Source of the DNA: an uncultured Alphaproteobacteria bacterium
GTDB taxonomy: Bacteria > Pseudomonadota > Alphaproteobacteria > Bin95
Direction: 5' to 3'
NCBI GenBank assembly: GCA_938083135.1
Contig: CALLKY010000008.1
Coordinates: 1 to 54,560 of the forward strand
DNA length: 54,560 bases
Shown: one piece after another, positions 1 through 7,252 of the stretch
Numbering within the stretch: position 1 is the stretch's first letter
Layout of the letters: every line of letters begins with the position of its first letter
Notes under the pieces: model-generated
The model's input: only the letters and a program-made list of their open reading frames with translations
Database searches by the model: none
What the model was told of the DNA's origin: nothing
Translations under genes and position numbers: made by a program

Positions 1-124
1 CGGCGGCTGAGCGCGCCGTCGAACCTGCAACGAAATACTTGATCAGCTCAATCTGAATACTTCGCGGAAGCCTACTCCGCCGACGCATGCTAACCATATG
101 ACCTGCATAGCCTTTCTCAGCTAT

Positions 125-1525
125 CTAGGCCAGCCCCTTAAAGAATAAATCACGCATCGCAGCCCCTTCCGGCATCAATACAGCACCATCTTCACCTCGC
201 TGTATCCCCAGCGCTTGCCAGAGCGGCCTGATGTCGAAATCAGTAGGGGACGCGTAGCGCCGGTAAAGGTCCGACATGATGGGTTTACCCAGCGCCTGGT
301 CACAGATGTGCATTAAGTTCCGCACGCTTGTGCGCTGGGACGCATCGCCCAGCTGTCGGCGGAATGCGCGGAAGCACGGTGCCAGACCATCCGAGCGACC
401 GAGCTTTGCCGTCTCATATTGCGCCAGTAGAAAAAACAATGCGCCGGACCAATAAGGATGGCCGCGCCCATCCAGACCTTCGGTATTGAGCGCTGCAGCC
501 CCCGTGGGCATCGCGCGCAGCCATTCATCCCATACGGCACGGTGCGGAATGGCACCGCCAAGGCCACGTATCAGCGGCTCCAAATATGTCGCCATGCCTT
601 CCATAAACCAAGGCCGCCGCGCAGGGGCGAATGGCGCCCCCACATGGACCAGTTCATGGGTCAGCACCCAATCTTTCTCATGTAGGAATTTTGGCGCGTC
701 TTGCTTGGAAATCCGCATCAGTAATGTCGGTCCACCGCCACCGCGCACGCGCCCGAACGGATCATTCACACGGCGATGGGGTGTGACCGCGACCAACAAT
801 TTATCTGCCGGGAATCCACCCCAGTAGCGGCCAACAAGCCCGGCAAAGCGCGTGATCCAAGCCGTGATCGCCGTATCATCCATGGCGAACCCGTCATCCA
901 GAACGGCGACAGTGATTTCTGCCTGGCGCGCGCCTGTGCGACCGGGGGCCGTGAAAGCGCCGGGGCCTGGCGTCATAACCTGCATCGGCTTGCGGTCCGT
1001 GAAGACAGTGTAGCCGCCAAATGCCCAATCTTCCCGGGTGATAGCGCCCCTGGCATGGGGCAGGCGCTCAGCGGTGAGGTTATGCAAGAACTGTATGCCA
1101 GATGTGTTTTTGGGGTCTTCAATAATAGGAAGCGGAACCCTTCCATCCCTCGTCATCGGGATGCCAAGCCAGGCGTCCACCGGTGCCATCACACCACGGG
1201 GCGTTGCAGTGAAATCAGCAGAACTGGCCGCGCGCGCCAATGCACCGAGACGGGCTGCATAAGTCAGCCGACCATCATCAAGCCGTCGCCAGTCTGCGTA
1301 ATCCTCACCGCCATAGGCGAAGGCGAAATCCTTGGGCAGCATATTTTCCGTGCATCCGATTGTGACGTCGACCACAAGCGAGCGCAAGTCATCGGCCATC
1401 CGGGGTGAGATGATATAGGCGCATTCAGGCTGTGCGGCCTGAGCCGAGCCAGCTTGAGAGAGGGCCACAGGAAGCAGCAATCCGAGCCCCGCCACCATGC
1501 GGCCAAGACGTTGGCGCCAATTCAT
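125..1525 (-). CDS. Secreted zinc metallopeptidase-like protein (gluzincin type)
   Basis: A 466-residue protein with an N-terminal signal peptide (basic start, hydrophobic stretch to about residue 25, then SAQA-A), so probably periplasmic. Residues 290-294 read HELVH, a zinc-binding HExxH helix. The sequence WFMEGMATYLEP follows about 20 residues later and supplies the second glutamate expected of gluzincin or peptidase-MA-like enzymes. The first half has no motif I recognise. The start codon overlaps the stop of the creatininase-family gene by four bases (ATGA), so the two are cotranscribed. The fold call is sound from the motifs, but substrate and pathway are unknown. Confidence 0.7.
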   Translation of the reverse strand: MNWRQRLGRMVAGLGLLLPVALSQAGSAQAAQPECAYIISPRMADDLRSLVVDVTIGCTENMLPKDFAFAYGGEDYADWRRLDDGRLTYAARLGALARAASSADFTATPRGVMAPVDAWLGIPMTRDGRVPLPIIEDPKNTSGIQFLHNLTAERLPHARGAITREDWAFGGYTVFTDRKPMQVMTPGPGAFTAPGRTGARQAEITVAVLDDGFAMDDTAITAWITRFAGLVGRYWGGFPADKLLVAVTPHRRVNDPFGRVRGGGGPTLLMRISKQDAPKFLHEKDWVLTHELVHVGAPFAPARRPWFMEGMATYLEPLIRGLGGAIPHRAVWDEWLRAMPTGAAALNTEGLDGRGHPYWSGALFFLLAQYETAKLGRSDGLAPCFRAFRRQLGDASQRTSVRNLMHICDQALGKPIMSDLYRRYASPTDFDIRPLWQALGIQRGEDGAVLMPEGAAMRDLFFKGLA

Positions 1526-2301
1526 CCGTTTTCTCCCAGCATGCCGGGCGCATCTGCGAAGACACGCCGGATTTCAGTGGTCAGGTCCGCCATCGTGGCA
1601 TCCAAAATGGCGGCACCTTTGGCTGCGGTGGCCAAAGTCGGATTCCCCGTTGCACCCTCATTGGACTGCTCACCAGGCCCAGGTGGACGGCCATTTGCGA
1701 GACGGATTGGCTGCGAAATGCGTGCGCCGCTGGGCGTTCCTTTAGCAGCCGGCGGATCTGCCGGGGCGGGGTGCGCTTTCGCCAAATCCACCAGATCGGG
1801 CCGGAGGGCCAACATCACGGATGTTTCGCGCTCATCCGCATGTCCGCCAGACGCATCATCCAGCACGGCATCTGCGCTCCGCCCGAACAGCCGAAGATGC
1901 GCCATTGCTGGGCGAACCCCGGTTTCTGCATAAATCACATGGCTGGCGACAGTTACCGGTGCTTCTGTCGATACGCCGCCGTTCATCATTAACAAACGCG
2001 AGGTGCCGTGATCGATCAGGCCGCGCATCAGCGTGACCAGCAAATCCTCAAACTGACGCGCAGGGATATGCTGGCTTGCAGGAAATTCAACGAATGCCGG
2101 ATAGAAGCCGAAGCCCAATGTCGGCGCGACCAACAATGGCAATGCTTCCGCCAACCGACGCCCAAGCGCTTCAACGGTGATTGCGTCTGTGCCGAGCGGC
2201 AAATGTGGGCCATGGGCCTTCGCCGCAGCCCCAATCGGCAGCACGACCGGATGCCCCGCGCGGATGCGATTTGCGGCCTCCGTCCAGGGCAAGTCCGCCA
2301 T
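1522..2301 (-). CDS. Creatininase-family protein with altered metal-site motifs
   Basis: The protein shows the creatininase-family signature HGPHLPLGTD near the N-terminus and the later ADERETSVMLALRPDL segment, so it belongs to this family of metal-dependent amidohydrolases. I chose the ATG at 2301 (MADLPWTEAANR, 259 residues), because the reading frame upstream to 2379 encodes an unconserved leader. Two motifs are unusual: the residues before the first HG are KA rather than the usual glutamate-containing EQ, and the usual HGGN loop reads NGGVSTEA. Metal binding may be altered or lost. It is translationally coupled to the downstream metallopeptidase-like gene. The true substrate cannot be inferred. 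Confidence 0.72.
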   Translation of the reverse strand: MADLPWTEAANRIRAGHPVVLPIGAAAKAHGPHLPLGTDAITVEALGRRLAEALPLLVAPTLGFGFYPAFVEFPASQHIPARQFEDLLVTLMRGLIDHGTSRLLMMNGGVSTEAPVTVASHVIYAETGVRPAMAHLRLFGRSADAVLDDASGGHADERETSVMLALRPDLVDLAKAHPAPADPPAAKGTPSGARISQPIRLANGRPPGPGEQSNEGATGNPTLATAAKGAAILDATMADLTTEIRRVFADAPGMLGENG

Positions 2302-2381
2302 GATGGCACCCGGCCCGCCTGCTCTGTCTCTTAACCCCAAGTTAACGCCTCCATTGGGAAGGATTAGACCGTAAAGCACTG

Positions 2382-2423
2382 ATAACGGCTAATGACACAC
2401 GCGTGACCTCACGCAGCCGTTAT
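2382..2423. promoter_or_regulatory. Nested inverted repeats upstream of bufA1
   Basis: The outer arms ATAACGGCT (2382-2390) and AGCCGTTAT (2415-2423) are perfect inverted repeats. Between them lies a second perfect one, GCGTGA-CC-TCACGC (2401-2414), touching the right outer arm. The block sits between the divergent creatininase and bufA1 genes, a natural place for an operator, but no bound regulator is known and no regulator gene is adjacent. It could equally form an RNA hairpin. The inverted repeats are seen directly; regulatory function is inference. Confidence 0.4.
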
Positions 2424-2564
2424 TGGCGGGTTACCGGTATTCGCCCTTATCTCATATCCAGAGCGAGGGGCAGAATGCTCGCTGCGCTTTCCAACTCGGC
2501 TCAGAATGAGCCACACTGACGAACTGCCGCACTGGCAAACTGAATAAACCCAAGGAGACTTCTT

Positions 2565-2819
2565 ATGAATAAGCCACAACTCGTCGCCGCCGCTGTCGCT
2601 GCCGCTGTTGGCATGTCTTTCGCTGCTGGCCAGGCCGTTGCCGCCGACAAGAAAATGGAAAAGTGCTACGGCGTTGTTAAAGCTGGCGCCAATGATTGCC
2701 AGACTGCAACCAGCTCCTGCGCTGGCACGTCCAAAGTTGATGGCCAGAAGGATGCTTGGGTTCTCGTACCAGCTGGTCTTTGCGATCGCCTTTCCGGCTC
2801 CGCTAAAGCCGCCAGCTAA
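2565..2819 (+). CDS. bufA1: Bufferin precursor peptide, BufA1 type (DUF2282)
   Basis: An 84-residue precursor with a cleavable signal peptide (residues 1-26, AVA-A site) and a short mature part with four cysteines at 34, 45, 52 and 73. The segments EKCYGVVKAGANDC, SCAGTSKVDGQ and DAWVLVPAGLC match the DUF2282/BufA1 family. In this family the cysteines are modified by the adjacent DUF692 (MNIO) enzyme and its DUF2063 partner. The exported product chelates copper in the periplasm (known from Caulobacter bufferins). A strong AAGGAG lies just upstream of the ATG. It is first in a bufA1-B-C-D cluster. Copper binding here is inferred from the family. Confidence 0.88.
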   Translation: MNKPQLVAAAVAAAVGMSFAAGQAVAADKKMEKCYGVVKAGANDCQTATSSCAGTSKVDGQKDAWVLVPAGLCDRLSGSAKAAS

Positions 2820-2854
2820 CGCTGACGCGCTGACAGACTAACCGGACGCACGCG

Positions 2855-3730
2855 ATGACACTTTCGCAGCATCCGGCGCCAACGGGGCCGATTCCAGCAA
2901 AAGCTGGGATCGGCCTCCGCGCGCCGCATTTCGAACAGATCGTCGAAGAGCGGCCTGATATTCCCTGGCTGGAATTCCACCCGGAGAATTATTTGGGCGG
3001 CGGCGCGCCTTATCTGTACCTGGAGCGCATTCGCCAGGATTATCCGATGTCGATGCACGGCGTTGGCCTGTCACTAGGCTCCGTCGGCGGCCTCGACAAA
3101 GAGCACTTGGCCCGGCTGGCAGACCTGGCCGACCATATCGAGCCCGGCCTGATCTCCGAACATTTATCATTCGCCCGCGTCGGCGCTGATTACCTGAACG
3201 ACCTCCTGCCGCTGCCCTATACGGAAGAAGCGTTGGCCCAGGTTGTCAGCAATGTGCAGCAAGCCCAGGACGCGTTCAAACGCCCGATTCTCGTCGAAAA
3301 CGCCTCCGCCTATATGACCTTCGCCGCCTCAACCATGCCCGAGCATGTGTTCATGGCCGAAGTTTGCCGCCAGGCTGGATGCAAAGCGCTGCTCGACGTG
3401 AACAATGTTTATGTGAATGCGCGCAATCATGATTTTGACGCCAGCGCCTTCATCGCCGAAACGCCAGCAGATATTATCGGCGAGATCCATCTTGCCGGTC
3501 ATGCCGTCAATTTGTTCGATGATGGCCAGGAAATTCGCATCGATGACCATGGCTCCCACGTGGACGCCGCCGTATGGACGCTGTTCGAACAGGCCATCAC
3601 CCATGCCGGCCGCGTTCCAGCGCTGATCGAATGGGATACGCGCATTCCAGCCCTAGAAGTCCTGCAGGATGAGGCCGCCCGCGCTGAAGCGATCTTGTCT
3701 GCCCATAGTGATGCTGCTGATGCAGCCTAA
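2855..3730 (+). CDS. bufB: MNIO (DUF692) bufferin-modifying enzyme
   Basis: A 291-residue DUF692 protein, now called multinuclear non-heme iron-dependent oxidative enzymes (MNIO). Likely iron ligands follow the family pattern: His68 (SMHGVGLS), Glu102-His103 (SEHLSF), Glu148 (VENAS), Asp181 and Asn183 (LLDVNNVYV), His192, His212 and His216 (IHLAGHA), His232 and Glu259-Asp261 (LIEWD). Family members oxidise precursor cysteines to thiooxazole-type heterocycles. The gene lies 35 bases after bufA1 and overlaps bufC, so BufA1 is the obvious substrate. There is no signal peptide, so modification should be cytoplasmic and precede export. The identity is firm; the exact product chemistry is inferred. 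Confidence 0.88.
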   Translation: MTLSQHPAPTGPIPAKAGIGLRAPHFEQIVEERPDIPWLEFHPENYLGGGAPYLYLERIRQDYPMSMHGVGLSLGSVGGLDKEHLARLADLADHIEPGLISEHLSFARVGADYLNDLLPLPYTEEALAQVVSNVQQAQDAFKRPILVENASAYMTFAASTMPEHVFMAEVCRQAGCKALLDVNNVYVNARNHDFDASAFIAETPADIIGEIHLAGHAVNLFDDGQEIRIDDHGSHVDAAVWTLFEQAITHAGRVPALIEWDTRIPALEVLQDEAARAEAILSAHSDAADAA

Positions 3731-4535
3731 CCTTTCCACCCTACAAGCAGATTTCCGCGCGACTGTGTTGGCGGATACCGGCGCGGATGGGGCTGAACCA
3801 GCGCCACCCGCAGCCCTGCTGGCGGCAGTGAACGCGAACGGCATTCCGCCAGAACGCCGGCTCGCCATTCACAGAAATCATTTCGCCACAACGCTGATAG
3901 ACGCGCTCGGCGGGATCTTTGAAGCGACACGGGCATTGCTTGGGCCGGAATTCTTTGATGCCTTCGCCAAATGCTATGTCAGGGCGCATCCGCCTTCCAC
4001 ACCGGGATTGTTCGAATATGGTGAGGCATTCCCGGATGCACTTGCCAATACGCCCGGATTAGCAGATCACGGATATGTGATAGATGTGGCGCGGCTTGAA
4101 TGGGCCATGCATGAAAGCTTCCATGCGCCCGCTGCCCCAGCGCTTCAGCCAAGCCGGTTGACAGCCTTGCCAGCGGACCAAATTGGCGACGCCCTTCTGG
4201 AAGCGCATCCAACTGTTCGCCTGATCCAAGCCACGTTTCCCGTTCATGCGCTTTGGCGTGGGGCGCTGGATAACGCGGTCGATGGCGACATGCTGCACGG
4301 TGAGCCAGCGCATTTGATCCTATCCAGGCCGAACCTGGATGTAGAATTGGCACCGCTGGCACCTGCAGCATATGCTTTCGTGAACGCATTGTTTGCTGGC
4401 CAATCCATCGGTCAAGCCGCAGGCACAGGTGCGAGCGCAAGCACGACCACGGGCGAATTCGATCTCGGCGAAACATTGGGGGCCTGCCTTGCGCAGACGG
4501 TCTTTGCCGACGTAGTGAACACCGGAAACATTTAA
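3720..4535 (+). CDS. bufC: DUF2063 partner protein of the bufferin enzyme
   Basis: A DUF2063-type protein of about 271 residues. The N-terminal region ([13 protein letters not shown], then [18 protein letters not shown]) and the [13 protein letters not shown] segment resemble the DNA-binding-domain-like and partner regions found beside DUF692 enzymes. In MNIO systems this partner recognises the precursor leader and presents it to the iron enzyme. Start choice: ATG 3720 (MQPNLSTLQ) overlaps bufB by 11 bases; ATG 3711 is nearly as good, and neither has a clear Shine-Dalgarno, which suggests translational coupling to bufB. It differs strongly from the second DUF2063 protein at 6379-7170, so each probably serves its own precursor. 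Confidence 0.82.
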   Translation: MQPNLSTLQADFRATVLADTGADGAEPAPPAALLAAVNANGIPPERRLAIHRNHFATTLIDALGGIFEATRALLGPEFFDAFAKCYVRAHPPSTPGLFEYGEAFPDALANTPGLADHGYVIDVARLEWAMHESFHAPAAPALQPSRLTALPADQIGDALLEAHPTVRLIQATFPVHALWRGALDNAVDGDMLHGEPAHLILSRPNLDVELAPLAPAAYAFVNALFAGQSIGQAAGTGASASTTTGEFDLGETLGACLAQTVFADVVNTGNI

Positions 4536-4546
4536 CGGAGGGCGAT

Positions 4547-5020
4547 ATGTACGAAACGGGGCGCGTTCCACGCGAAGGCGTGTTGGGCATTTGGGACCGG
4601 CTGGTCAATCTGTCTGAACAGATTCCTATGTGGTTGATCCTGCTGACGACGCGAATTGGCATCGCCATGATCTTCTTGAAGTCTGGAATGACGAAAACAA
4701 CAACGGGGCTCAATCTCGCGGATGGCACATTCACGCTGTTTGAGTATGAGTATGCCCTGCCCATCATCCCATCAGATATCGCCGCATATTTAGCGACATA
4801 TGCTGAACATATCTTCCCGATTCTGCTGATCGTCGGCCTGTTCGGGCGTCTTTCTGCGCTGAGCTTGCTTGGGATGACGCTGGTCATTCAGATCTTCGTC
4901 TACCCCAATCTCTGGGACATTCACTTGTTCTGGGCTGGTGCGCTCTTACTGCTCGTGGCCAAGGGTCCTGGGGCGGTTTCGCTGGATGCGATTATCGTCA
5001 AATTCATGGACCGAAAGTGA
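4547..5020 (+). CDS. bufD: DoxX-family membrane protein of the bufferin cluster
   Basis: A 157-residue integral membrane protein with about four hydrophobic segments. The opening region ([20 protein letters not shown]) and the [20 protein letters not shown] segment are typical of DoxX proteins. It starts with a good GGAGG seven bases before the ATG and only 11 bases after bufC, completing a bufA1-B-C-D operon. DoxX proteins are frequent last members of DUF2282/DUF692/DUF2063 clusters. A role in redox balance or in handling the modified peptide is possible but unproven. The second cluster lacks this gene. Confidence 0.82.
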   Translation: MYETGRVPREGVLGIWDRLVNLSEQIPMWLILLTTRIGIAMIFLKSGMTKTTTGLNLADGTFTLFEYEYALPIIPSDIAAYLATYAEHIFPILLIVGLFGRLSALSLLGMTLVIQIFVYPNLWDIHLFWAGALLLLVAKGPGAVSLDAIIVKFMDRK

Positions 5021-5162
5021 ATAAACTGTAATTCACGGGGATGTGATAAGACTTTAATCATCTAATCCGCTCCATGATCGTTCATTACGTACAGCCTTTT
5101 AGCGGGTGGTCCGCTAGGGGAATGTGAGACCAAGTTTCGAAATCAAACACGGAGGATTAAAT

Positions 5163-5417
5163 ATGAAAGTTTCTAAAACAACGGGCCTGATGGTTGCCGC
5201 TGCAGCCGCCGCAATGTTCGCAGCCGGTACGGTCGTCACGACCCCAGCCGCTGCTGGCGGTGGCGTCAAATGCGTTGGCGCCAACTCTTGCAAGGGCTCC
5301 AGCGCCTGCGCCACTGCGACAAGCGCCTGCAAAGGCCAGAACGCATGCAAAGGCCATGGCTGGACAAAAGCGGCTTCTGCCGATGCTTGCACGAAGGCCG
5401 GCGGTAAGCCTGCCTGA
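5163..5417 (+). CDS. bufA2: Bufferin precursor peptide, BufA2 type
   Basis: An 84-residue precursor with a signal peptide (residues 1-31, ending TTPAAA) and a mature core with six cysteines at 37, 43, 49, 56, 62 and 76 spaced in short repeats (SCKGSSAC, SACKGQNACKG). This is the BufA2-like arrangement that accompanies DUF692 enzymes, distinct from the four-cysteine BufA1. Start is the ATG at 5163, preceded by GGAGGA seven bases upstream; an in-frame upstream ATG at 5124 would spoil the signal peptide. The 142-base gap before it suggests its own promoter, though I see no convincing consensus. A strong hairpin follows the gene. Metal binding is inferred from the family. Confidence 0.85.
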   Translation: MKVSKTTGLMVAAAAAAMFAAGTVVTTPAAAGGGVKCVGANSCKGSSACATATSACKGQNACKGHGWTKAASADACTKAGGKPA

Positions 5418-5441
5418 TCCAAGCTTCACGCTTGATTGATG

Positions 5442-5477
5442 CGGCCGGGCCTGGAAACAGGCCCGGCCGTATTGTTT
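5442..5477 (+). terminator. Strong GC hairpin between bufA2 and bufB2
   Basis: Twelve-base perfect arms (5442-5453 and 5458-5469) enclose a GAAA loop and are followed by TATTGTTTTC. This is a good intrinsic terminator or attenuator. Because bufB2 begins only 38 bases later with no obvious promoter of its own, partial read-through would give much bufA2 mRNA and less enzyme mRNA. Confidence 0.75.
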
Positions 5478-5506
5478 TCTGGATCAGAGTTTCCAATATC
5501 TAAGCC

Positions 5507-6379
5507 ATGACACAGCAGCCCACACAGCCTGAACGCAGCCGCCCCTATCTCGGATTCGGCCTTGGCCTCCGCCCGCAGCATTATGCAGACTTGCTGGAGC
5601 GCCCCGACGATGCGCCAGACCCGCGCGTCGACTGGTTCGAGATCATCTCTGAGAATTATATGAGCGCTGGTGGACGCCCGCTGATCAACCTGGACCGGGT
5701 GCGTGAACGCTATCCGATGGTGATGCACGGCGTGTCGCTCTCCATCGGCTCCGTCGATCCGCTGGACCGGGATTATCTCGACAGCCTGAAAGCACTGGCG
5801 GAACGGGTTGATCCCGCCTGGATTTCCGATCACCTCTGCTGGACCGGCGTTGATGGCGTCAACCTGCATGACCTGCTGCCGCTGCCTTACACGGAGGAAG
5901 CGCTGGCTCATGTGGTCGACCGAATTGGCCAGGTGCAGGACCATCTGGGCCGCCGCATCGCACTCGAAAACGCCTCGACCTACGTGACCTTCACGCATTC
6001 TGAGATGAGCGAGTGGGATTTTCTGGCGGAGATGGCGAAGCGCGCTGATTGTGACCTGCTGCTGGACGTCAACAATATCTTTGTCTCCGGCTTCAACCAC
6101 GGCTTTGACCCGATTGATTTCATCGAAGGCCTGCCAGCGGAGCGGATCGTCCAGATCCACCTGGCCGGGCACGAACATAACGAAACCCACATCGTCGACA
6201 CCCATGATGCGCCAGTGATCGAGGCCGTATGGTCGCTTTATGGCGAAGCAATCAGCCGCCTTGGCCCCATCACAACCATGATCGAACGGGACGCTGATAT
6301 CCCGCCGCTCGCCGATATGGAGACGGAGCTTGATCGCGCCCGCACCATTGCAGCCAAAGCTTTAGAGCGGGCAGCCTGA
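5507..6379 (+). CDS. bufB: Second MNIO (DUF692) bufferin-modifying enzyme
   Basis: A 290-residue DUF692 enzyme homologous to the one at 2855-3730 but clearly diverged. The likely iron ligands are kept: His74 (VMHGVSLS), His109 (SDHLCW), Glu154 (LENAS), Asp187 and Asn189 (LLDVNNIFV), His198, His218 and His222 (IHLAGHE), His233 and Glu260-Asp262 (MIERD). One family position differs from the first copy (SDH here, SEH there). It follows bufA2 and overlaps the next gene by one base (TGATG), so it should act on BufA2 with the DUF2063 protein that follows. Cytoplasmic; no signal peptide. Confidence 0.87.
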   Translation: MTQQPTQPERSRPYLGFGLGLRPQHYADLLERPDDAPDPRVDWFEIISENYMSAGGRPLINLDRVRERYPMVMHGVSLSIGSVDPLDRDYLDSLKALAERVDPAWISDHLCWTGVDGVNLHDLLPLPYTEEALAHVVDRIGQVQDHLGRRIALENASTYVTFTHSEMSEWDFLAEMAKRADCDLLLDVNNIFVSGFNHGFDPIDFIEGLPAERIVQIHLAGHEHNETHIVDTHDAPVIEAVWSLYGEAISRLGPITTMIERDADIPPLADMETELDRARTIAAKALERAA

Positions 6380-7170
6380 TGCGCTTGCCCGAATTACAGC
6401 GCGCCTTCGCCGCCCGGATGCTGACCGGCGATGACGCCATCATGGCGCTGGTTCAGGATAGCCGCTTGGAACGCCGGGATGTGCTGATGGGCGTGTATGA
6501 ACACGCTTACGGTGCCCGCCTCGCGGAAGTTCTGGAAGGCGATTACGAGAAACTGCATGCTGCCATTGGGCCAGATGCATTTCTTCAGATTGCAGCGGAT
6601 TACGTAGCGGCGAACCCATCGCGCCACCCCAATGCCCGCTTCTTTGGCGCTGGCGTCCCTGCATTCCTGCTGCAAACCGCACCGTGGTCCGCAACGCCCT
6701 GGCATGGCGAGCTGGCTATGCTCGAATGGGCCATGGGCGAAGTGTTCCTGGCAGAAGATGCCGCACATCTTTCCATGGAAGCCATGGCGGCACTGCACCC
6801 GAATGATTGGCCGAACCTGACATTCACGCTCGCGGACGACATCCGGCGGATCACAACGCGCCATGGCGGGCCGGAGGCTTGGCTGGCCATCCATGATGAT
6901 ACAGACCCAGCCCCCGCCGCGGCAGCCGCGGATGGGGACGCGCAAGCCTGGCTGATCTGGCGGGATGACTTCCAAGCGAACTTCCGCGCCATGGACCCAC
7001 CGGAAGCCTGGGCGCTCAACGAAGCCGATGGTGGTGCGACCTTCGCTGAACTATGTGAAGGCCTGATGGAATGGGTTCCGGCAGAGGAAGCCGCCGGACA
7101 CGCTGCGGGCTATCTCCGGGGCTGGATTGAAGCGGGCGTGCTAGCAGGGTATGAAATTAAGGAGGCATAG
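6379..7170 (+). CDS. bufC: Second DUF2063 partner protein
   Basis: A 263-residue protein opening with LPELQRAFAARML and RRDVLMGVYEHAYGARLAEVL, the N-terminal pattern of DUF2063 partners of DUF692 enzymes, followed by AMLEWAMGEVFLAED. Its ATG overlaps the stop of the preceding MNIO gene, indicating tight coupling and a stable complex. A low-complexity alanine- and aspartate-rich linker (about residues 176-187) separates the N-terminal part from a C-terminal domain ending in a helical segment (RGWIEAGVLAGYEI). Precursor recognition is inferred from family knowledge. Similarity to the first copy is limited to the family pattern. Confidence 0.82.
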   Translation: MRLPELQRAFAARMLTGDDAIMALVQDSRLERRDVLMGVYEHAYGARLAEVLEGDYEKLHAAIGPDAFLQIAADYVAANPSRHPNARFFGAGVPAFLLQTAPWSATPWHGELAMLEWAMGEVFLAEDAAHLSMEAMAALHPNDWPNLTFTLADDIRRITTRHGGPEAWLAIHDDTDPAPAAAAADGDAQAWLIWRDDFQANFRAMDPPEAWALNEADGGATFAELCEGLMEWVPAEEAAGHAAGYLRGWIEAGVLAGYEIKEA

Positions 7171-7252
7171 CGGCGCCTGGGTTCTGCTTTTAGAATCTCG
7201 CTAGCGAAGACCGCGCCCTGTTCCTTGGTCCGCTCGCGTACTGGCTTCCCAA

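Noticed and set aside
2887-2915. Imperfect hairpin GATTCCAGC-AAAA-GCTGGGATC at the start of bufB
   Set aside because: It encodes the family-typical start of the DUF692 domain (AKAGIGLR) and needs no separate explanation.
3979-4887. A 302-residue minus-strand frame across bufC and bufD
   Set aside because: Antisense to two family members with conserved motifs and good spacing; no protein features.
5021-5162. Possible extracytoplasmic sigma-factor promoter before bufA2
   Set aside because: I looked for a common two-box pattern before bufA1 and bufA2 and found only unrelated GTAA words with different spacing.
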